From Clostridia bacterium (GTDB lineage Bacteria; Bacillota; Clostridia; Christensenellales; Aristaeellaceae): DNA of 33,536 bases. The notes under the pieces were generated by a model that searched no databases, was not told the origin of the DNA, and saw only the letters and a list, made by a program, of their open reading frames with translations. Made by a program: the position numbers and the translations under genes. Shown piece by piece: positions 31,867-33,536 of the stretch. The DNA lies in contig JAFRFY010000182.1 in assembly GCA_017434085.1 (NCBI GenBank), positions 1 through 33,536 on the forward strand, written 5' to 3'. Every line of letters starts with the position of its first letter. Position 1 is the stretch's first letter.

Positions 31867-33361
31867 CTGCCGCGTCCTTCACGCACTGCACCAGTGCCTC
31901 CAGCGTCGCGCGCTCGGCCACGCGCACGCGCATGCCGTGCTTCTGCGCGGCGTCGGCGGTCTGGCGGCCGATGCACACGGCGTTGACCTGTGTGAAATCG
32001 GCGCCCGGCACGCCCGATACGAAGCCCCGCACGGTGGAGGCGCTGGTGAACACGCAGAAGTCGATCTCCCCCGCGGCGAGCAGGGCGGCGACGTCGACGG
32101 TGCGGCTTTGGGCGTACTCGGTGTCGTAGGTGGGCAGGTCGGTGACGACGAAGCCCGCGCCCTTGTTGAGTGCGTCGATGAGCTCCGGGTTGCCGATGGC
32201 GGCGCGGGGGATGAGTATGCGCGAACCCGGCGCGCAGACGTCGCGCATCTCCCGGCCCAGGGTCTCCCCGTCGTACACCGAGGGCATGAAGTCCGTCCGC
32301 AGGCCGTGCTGTTTAAGCGCCTTGCGGCTGCCCTCGCCGATGGCCGCCAGCTTCACGCCCGAAAGCGCCCGCAGGTCGCTTAACTCGATCAGCCGGTCCA
32401 TGAACACCCGCACGCCGCTGGGGCTGGTGAAGGCGAGCCAGTCGAAGCCGCCCCGTTCGAGCGCGCGGATGGCGTCGTCGATGCCGCTGTCCCGGATCGG
32501 CACGGTGCGTATGGCGGGCAGCTCCAGCACCTCGGCTCCCTCCCGGCGCAGCATGCCCGCCAGCCCGGAGGACAGCTCCCGGGGCCGCGTGACGATCACC
32601 CGGACGCCGGACAGGGGCTTCTTTTCAAACCACATAAAATCCTCCGCCAGCGCGCACACCCGGCCCACCACGATGATGGCCGGCGTCTGCACGTTCGCCG
32701 TGGCGCAGGCGTCCGCGAGCGTCGATATTGTGGCGGAGATCCGGCGCTGCCGGGCGGTGGTGCCCTTTTCCAGCACCGCGGCGGGCGTGTCCGGGGACAT
32801 GCCTGCCCGCATGAGGCCCGCGGCGATGTCGTGAAGCGCCGCCACGCCCATCAAAAACACCAGCGTGCCGCCGGTTTTGACCAGGGCGTCGAAGTCGATG
32901 TCGTAATCCTGACCCTCCCGGCGGTGCCCGGTGATCACGTGCACGCTGGAGCAGCAGTCCCGGTGGGTGACGGGGATGCCGCAGTACGCCGGCACCGCGA
33001 AGGCGCTGGTCACTCCGGGCACCACCTCGAAGGGCACGCCGTTTTGGCAGAGCAATTCCAGCTCCTCGCCGCCGCGCCCGAACAGGCAGGGGTCGCCGCC
33101 CTTCAAGCGCACCACGTTGTTGCCCGCGAGGGCCTCCTCCAGCAGCACCCGGTTGGTGTCGGACTGCTTCATGTAGTGATGGCTGGAGCGCTTGCCGGCG
33201 AAGATCAGCCGGGCGGCGTCCGGGATCATGCCCAGCACGCCCGGGCTCACCAGGGCGTCGTAGACCACCACGTCGGCCTGTTCGAGGGCTTCGCGGGCTT
33301 TGAGGGTCAGAAGCCCCGGGTCGCCGGGGCCCGCGCCCACCAGCCAGACCTTGCCGGTCAT
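31850..33361 (-). CDS. cobA: Uroporphyrinogen-III methyltransferase / uroporphyrinogen-III synthase fusion
   Basis: Protein of 503 residues that joins two enzymes of the pathway. Residues 1 to about 245 are CobA (uroporphyrinogen-III C-methyltransferase) with VWLVGAGPGDPGLLTLKA, VVRLKGGDPCLFGRGGEE and VVPGVTSAFAVPAYCGIPVTHR; it makes precorrin-2. Residues about 255-500 are HemD (uroporphyrinogen-III synthase), with VIVTRPRELSSGLAGML, WLAFTSPSGVR and FCVFTSASTVRGF. The fusion is common in Clostridia. HemD acts before CobA although it lies at the C-terminus. The ATG overlaps the stop of hemC in ATGA. Confidence 0.93.
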   Translation of the reverse strand: MTGKVWLVGAGPGDPGLLTLKAREALEQADVVVYDALVSPGVLGMIPDAARLIFAGKRSSHHYMKQSDTNRVLLEEALAGNNVVRLKGGDPCLFGRGGEELELLCQNGVPFEVVPGVTSAFAVPAYCGIPVTHRDCCSSVHVITGHRREGQDYDIDFDALVKTGGTLVFLMGVAALHDIAAGLMRAGMSPDTPAAVLEKGTTARQRRISATISTLADACATANVQTPAIIVVGRVCALAEDFMWFEKKPLSGVRVIVTRPRELSSGLAGMLRREGAEVLELPAIRTVPIRDSGIDDAIRALERGGFDWLAFTSPSGVRVFMDRLIELSDLRALSGVKLAAIGEGSRKALKQHGLRTDFMPSVYDGETLGREMRDVCAPGSRILIPRAAIGNPELIDALNKGAGFVVTDLPTYDTEYAQSRTVDVAALLAAGEIDFCVFTSASTVRGFVSGVPGADFTQVNAVCIGRQTADAAQKHGMRVRVAERATLEALVQCVKDAAEEMRN

Positions 33362-33536
33362 GCTCGCACCTCCCCGCGCAGGCGGTTCGCCAGCCGGATG
33401 CCGATCTGCTCAGCCTCCGCCGCCGCGCCGCGGTCCGTGCCGGTGGCAGTCGCGCCGGTTTCAGGGTCCCAGTACAGCGCCCGCACGCTGAGGGCGTCGC
33501 CCTGCACCCGGGCGTGGGCGCACACCGGCGAGGTGC
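33358..33536 (-). CDS. hemC: Hydroxymethylbilane synthase, C-terminal end (cut by window)
   Basis: The last 58 codons are present and run off the right edge. The translation TSPVCAHARVQGD and RALYWDPETG, then EAEQIGIRLANRLRGE, matches the C-terminal domain of HemC, which makes the linear tetrapyrrole used by HemD. The codon just outside the edge ends in GC and should be the Cys that carries the dipyrromethane cofactor, as in the family motif ahead of the APLAAHA-like stretch. The stop overlaps the cobA-hemD start in ATGA. Confidence 0.8.
   Translation of the reverse strand, partial: TSPVCAHARVQGDALSVRALYWDPETGATATGTDRGAAAEAEQIGIRLANRLRGEVRA

Overview
The window looks like a chromosomal piece of a GC-rich, Gram-positive anaerobe, most likely a Clostridia-type Bacillota. 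The basis is strong GGAGG-type ribosome-binding sites, GTG and TTG starts, sigma-A promoters standing in short AT-rich gaps, and characteristic gene types: fused FeoA-FeoB with a Cys-rich FeoB partner, a fused CobA-HemD, DUF3786, a PreP-like M16 peptidase and a thioredoxin-reductase-like flavoprotein without a pyridine-nucleotide site. The genus cannot be named from sequence alone. No rRNA, tRNA, CRISPR array, transposase or phage gene was seen.

Left part (1-8633). rmuC and a thioredoxin-reductase-like gene run on the plus strand and converge on a MATE exporter. A plus-strand operon follows (DUF3786 protein, alpha/beta hydrolase, radical SAM protein) with a clear promoter. It converges on a large secreted protein with an SH3-like part, a papain-like Cys/His/Asp domain and four bacterial Ig-like domains.

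Middle part (8634-20305), all plus strand. Glycogen phosphorylase and an intracellular GH13 enzyme form a glucan-degradation pair. Next is an ABC importer (binding protein, ATPase, fused double permease), with a strong hairpin after the binding-protein gene. A 53-residue zinc ribbon protein and a membrane sugar-phosphate transferase fused to a DUF4422 glycosyltransferase-like domain complete this part.

Right part (20311-33536), all minus strand. One cluster, read right to left, is feoAB, a FeoB-associated protein, a DtxR/MntR-family regulator, metF and a secreted M16 peptidase. The regulator's ribosome-binding site can be locked in a long RNA stem, and a MITE-like insertion sits at the feoAB start. 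Upstream lies a tightly overlapping tetrapyrrole operon: hemC (cut by the window edge), cobA-hemD, cobI, an ABC-2 exporter pair, a surface protein with two repeated domains, precorrin-2 dehydrogenase and a MarR regulator. Together the right part links ferrous iron uptake, siroheme/corrinoid synthesis and a transporter that may handle a tetrapyrrole or metal.

Two families of small repeats recur between genes: arrays of 7-base units (ATTCCYA type) at four places, and a hairpin repeat containing GGGCGATGAGGGCATCGCCC at two places.
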